Source: Natrinema zhouii (GTDB lineage: Archaea; Halobacteriota; Halobacteria; Halobacteriales; Natrialbaceae). From it: 64,000 nucleotides of DNA. The stretch covers positions 62,001 to 126,000 of the forward strand of contig NZ_CP059154.1 of the NCBI RefSeq assembly GCF_013456555.2. The letters run 5' to 3'. The notes below the pieces were generated by a model. That model did no database searches. It was given only the letters and a program-made list of their open reading frames with translations, and had not been told where the DNA came from. Positions 61,197 through 64,000 of the stretch are shown here, piece by piece (positions within the stretch are counted from its first letter, which is position 1; each line of letters opens with the position of its first letter). The translations under genes were made by a program, and so were the position numbers.

Positions 61197-62702
61197 TCAG
61201 AAAAAGTCACTCAACCCTGACTGATCGTCGTCGGGTTCGTCGGTTTCCGCCGCGTCATCCGATGCCGACTCGGTACCGCTCCCGTCGTCCGCCCCCGTGG
61301 CTGTGAGCGCCTGCTGCTCGTCGGACTCGTCGCTCTCCTCTTCGCTCTTGCCATCGACAGCGGGTCCCTCACTGTCGGCACTCGAGCGTTCCGCCTCGAA
61401 GAAGGCGTTGCCCGAGTGCTCGACCGCCGCTTCGGCTTTCAGCTCCGCGGCGTCTTCGACGATCGATTCGACCTTGTTGGTGTCCTTGCCGCTGCCGGTG
61501 ACGAACGAGACCTCCGACTCGTCGAGATCGTAGGCCGCGGCCATCCGAACGGTGAGATCGCGGTTGTTGCAGTGGTGGGTCATCGCCGAGAGGAACGGGA
61601 GGATTTCCCGGCGGACCGTGGCGACGCTCGTCCCCTCCCGTTCGGCGATGCGTTCGGCGATCGAATCGCGGGTGTTTCGGGTTCCCTTGGTTCGACCGAG
61701 TTTCGACCAGTAGCTCGGCGGCCCGTAGCGGGTCCAGCCGCCCTTGTCGCCGCGGCGCGAGGCGGCCACGCCGGCGGTCATGTTGTCCGTCGCGTAGCGC
61801 CAGTAGGAGTAGTCCTGTGTGGCGCGCACCCGACCGAGCCAGCGGTCGGCGTTCGAGAGGAATCCGTAGGCGTCGGCCAGCTCCGCTCCCTCGTAATCCT
61901 TCGGAACGTTGTCCTCGATCCAGTTGAGTAGCTTGTCGGGAGTCTCGTCGACGTCGTAGGAGGCTCGCAGCGCGCCTTCGGCGTCTTTCTCCTTGATGAG
62001 TTCGTCGAGAAAGTCGAAGATGCCCTCGGTGGTGTCGCGCTCGCTCGTCACCACGTCCTCGACGGTCAGCCGCTCGGCCTCCTCGGCGACCGCCTGTAGG
62101 TCGTTGACCGCCGAGCGCAGGTCGCCGCTCGTCGATTCGGCGATCTTCTCGAGGGCCTCCTCCTCGAATTCGACGCCTTCGCGCCGGCAGATGTCCCGCA
62201 GCACGGGGACGATCGAGCGCTTCGAGACGTCCCGGAACTCGATGGTCTCGCAGGCGTTGCGCAGCGAGTTGCTCATGTCGTAGAATTCGTTGGCCACGAG
62301 GACGATCGGCTGGTTCGCGTCCTTGACGACACGCGTGACCTCTCGAGAGCCGCCGTAATCCGCGTTGCCGTGGAAGTTGTCCGCCTCGTCGAGGATGACC
62401 AGCCGGCGACCCGCTTCGCCCGCGGTGAGGGTCCCGCTCTTGGCGGCCTCGCCGGCGATCTTCTCGATGACGTCGGCTCCCCGGCTGTCGCTGGCGTTGA
62501 GTTCCATCACGGGCCACCCCATGTCGCTGGCCAGCGCGTGGGCGGCGGAGGTCTTCCCGACGCCGGGGCTGCCGTGGACGATCACCGACTTGCGGTGGTC
62601 GTCCCAACTTTTGGCCCACTCCTCGAGTTTGTCGCGGGCCTTGTTGTTGCCGCGTACCTCCGACAGCGTCGTCGGGCGGTACGTCTCCGTCCAGTCGGTC
62701 AT
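61197..62702 (-). CDS. rfcL: Replication factor C large subunit
   Basis: A 501-residue AAA+ clamp loader subunit that opens PCNA during replication. Walker A GSPGVGKT is at 44-51, Walker B LVILDEAD near 105, sensor 1 in IVLVANEFYDMS, and the collar domain follows. The long C-terminal tail (about 420-495) is acidic and low-complexity, ending with a PIP-type motif QSGLSDFF at the extreme C-terminus. Start MTDWTETYRP is standard. No small subunit is adjacent. Confidence 0.96.
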   Translation of the reverse strand: MTDWTETYRPTTLSEVRGNNKARDKLEEWAKSWDDHRKSVIVHGSPGVGKTSAAHALASDMGWPVMELNASDSRGADVIEKIAGEAAKSGTLTAGEAGRRLVILDEADNFHGNADYGGSREVTRVVKDANQPIVLVANEFYDMSNSLRNACETIEFRDVSKRSIVPVLRDICRREGVEFEEEALEKIAESTSGDLRSAVNDLQAVAEEAERLTVEDVVTSERDTTEGIFDFLDELIKEKDAEGALRASYDVDETPDKLLNWIEDNVPKDYEGAELADAYGFLSNADRWLGRVRATQDYSYWRYATDNMTAGVAASRRGDKGGWTRYGPPSYWSKLGRTKGTRNTRDSIAERIAEREGTSVATVRREILPFLSAMTHHCNNRDLTVRMAAAYDLDESEVSFVTGSGKDTNKVESIVEDAAELKAEAAVEHSGNAFFEAERSSADSEGPAVDGKSEEESDESDEQQALTATGADDGSGTESASDDAAETDEPDDDQSGLSDFF

Positions 62703-62870
62703 TGGAGACAGGTTGGTGCGAGTCGCGTTTAGGGATTGCGGAGCGTCACTCCTCGCCGGCCGTTTTCAGGTCGAGATGGAGTACGGATGAGCTGCGTTAC
62801 CCTCGAGAACCACCACTCGAGCAGACAGTCCCGCACCCTACCTCTAAGCGACTGGCCCCGCTGTGTTTCG

Positions 62871-64000
62871 ATGATGGCGGCGTTCATCGACCTCGTCACG
62901 CGATCGCTCCGCGAGGAGACGCGAAACGAGTTCGACCGGCGCGTCGACGAGCAGGCCGCCCGTCTCACCGACGCCCTTCGGGCGGGGCGACTCGACAACC
63001 CCAGCTTCGGGCTCGGCATCGAACTCGAGGCCTACGTAGTCGACGAGGAACACCGACTCGCTCGAGTCCCGGACTCCCTGTTCGGGAGCCGCTGTGAGAG
63101 GGAATTCGGCCGACACAACGTCGAACTCCACACCGATCCGAACCCGTTCGACGGCGACGGAATCGAAACACAGGCGGCGACGCTCCGGCGGGACTATCGA
63201 GCCGTCCAGCGCGCCGCCGACCGCGAAGGGCTCGAGGTCGTGCTGGATGCGATGTGGACGACTCCGCCGCCGGACGGCAGCGACGACTACCTTACAGCCG
63301 TTCGCGAGAGCGAGGGGATGACGATCGCCGACAACATGACGCGGTCGCCGCGATACTGTGCGATCGACAACGACATTCTGGCGCGAGCCGGCGGATCGAT
63401 CACCCTCTCGGTTCCGGGCGTCGAGCGCGCGTTTCCGTCGATCCTGTTCGAGTCGCTGGCGTCCTCGATCCAGCCCCACGTCCAGATTCCCGACGTCGAG
63501 GCGTTTCCGCGCTACTACAACACCGCGATCAGGACGCTCGGCCCGGTGCTCGCGCTCGCAACGAACTCGCCGCTGCTCCCCCCGGAGCTGTACGAGATCG
63601 ACGATCCGTCCCGCTTGCTCGAGGAGACGTATCACGAGCTCCGGATTCCGGTGTTCGAGCAGTCCGTCAACCACGAATGGGAGAAGGTTCGCTTTCCGAA
63701 CGGAATACAGGAGACGGTCGATACCGTCGACCGGCTCGTCGCCGACGGGACGTGCGCGCCGTTTCTCCGCGAGTGGCTCGAAGACGGGACTCGCGAGACG
63801 TTCGCGGCCCGGTTCTGGGAGCTCGATCACAAGCGGGGAACGTACTGGCGGTGGCTCCGCGCCGTCATCGGTGGACAGCCGGTCGAGCAGGGAGACCACT
63901 GGTCGGTTCGAATCGAATACCGACCGCTTCCCACGCAGCCGACCATCGCGGAGAACGTCGGCTTCCAGGTCCTGGTCGCGGGGCTCGTCCACGGCCTGTG
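62871..64000 (+). CDS. Glutamate-cysteine ligase-like (GCS2) protein, 3' end outside window
   Basis: At least 376 residues are visible before the window ends. The N-terminal helix (MMAAFIDLVTRSLREETR) precedes the ligase core: SFGLGIELEAYVVDE (about 45-59), EFGRHNVELHTDPNPF, and MTIADNMTRSPRY. GSITLSVPGV and LALATNSPLLPPELYEI follow the GCS2 layout, as does SVRIEYRPLPTQPT. It is a second family member in the window besides gshA, but longer and divergent, so another amino acid or thiol may be its substrate. The promoter is probably in 62703-62870, where the divergent rfcL promoter also lies. Confidence 0.75.
   Translation, partial: MMAAFIDLVTRSLREETRNEFDRRVDEQAARLTDALRAGRLDNPSFGLGIELEAYVVDEEHRLARVPDSLFGSRCEREFGRHNVELHTDPNPFDGDGIETQAATLRRDYRAVQRAADREGLEVVLDAMWTTPPPDGSDDYLTAVRESEGMTIADNMTRSPRYCAIDNDILARAGGSITLSVPGVERAFPSILFESLASSIQPHVQIPDVEAFPRYYNTAIRTLGPVLALATNSPLLPPELYEIDDPSRLLEETYHELRIPVFEQSVNHEWEKVRFPNGIQETVDTVDRLVADGTCAPFLREWLEDGTRETFAARFWELDHKRGTYWRWLRAVIGGQPVEQGDHWSVRIEYRPLPTQPTIAENVGFQVLVAGLVHGL

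Noticed and set aside
61369..62619. A 416-codon minus-strand frame
   Set aside because: An Arg-rich alternative frame of rfcL, without any motif.

Overview
The window is chromosomal DNA from a haloarchaeon, probably of the Natrialbales (Natrinema/Haloterrigena-like). The base composition is GC-rich, the proteins are strongly acidic, and many genes belong to haloarchaeal DUF families. Archaeal information genes are present: a TFB, Nop5-fibrillarin, the RFC large subunit, an Rnl3-type RNA ligase, an intron-bearing elongator tRNA-Met and a haloarchaeal glutamate-cysteine ligase. Many genes have a TATA-like box about 25 nt before the start codon, as expected for leaderless transcripts.

Layout. 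1-3.7 kb: the end of a MoxR ATPase facing a four-gene DUF4129-DUF7269-DUF58-DUF7519 membrane operon. 3.9-15 kb: housekeeping genes (aldo/keto reductase, PP-loop sulfurtransferase-like protein, glutaredoxin, aspartoacylase-like enzyme, DUF309, tRNA-Leu, IMPase, DUF63) ending with the overlapping nop5-flpA pair. 15-17.3 kb: a sparse stretch holding two duplicated 39-codon zinc-finger genes and a DUF7282 secreted protein. 17.5-26.3 kb: transport and acyl metabolism (MFS, acyl-CoA synthetase facing two tandem AtoE-type permeases, GshA, DAACS symporter). 26.6-37.2 kb: regulators and oxidative or repair enzymes (M24-fold protein, CtaA, UDG, cupin, aldehyde dehydrogenase, two-domain multicopper oxidase, wHTH+TFB).

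37.47-43.08 kb is a degenerate mobile island between an intron-containing tRNA-Met and a tRNA-Glu. It has an N-terminal fragment of a tyrosine recombinase directly downstream of the tRNA-Glu 3' end, a broken HNH endonuclease, a frameshifted CxxC protein and a truncated HhH protein. It also has a repeated two-gene arrangement (small paralogous wHTH followed by a membrane protein), the second membrane gene being strikingly AT-rich and frameshifted in a T6 run. This is the least explained part of the window.

43.3-64 kb returns to core genome: a membrane-anchored wHTH regulator, MBL hydrolase, P-loop ATPase, a shortened 7TM-type histidine kinase, the divergent RNA ligase / RNA-ligase-partner pair, a UbiA prenyltransferase, sucCD, a serine/aspartate-rich repeat protein, a haloalkane dehalogenase-like hydrolase, and a biotin operon. 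That operon reads bioB, a BioU-like oxidoreductase, bioF, bioD; it has no bioA, and the oxidoreductase probably replaces it. The window ends with rfcL and a truncated GCS2-type ligase gene.
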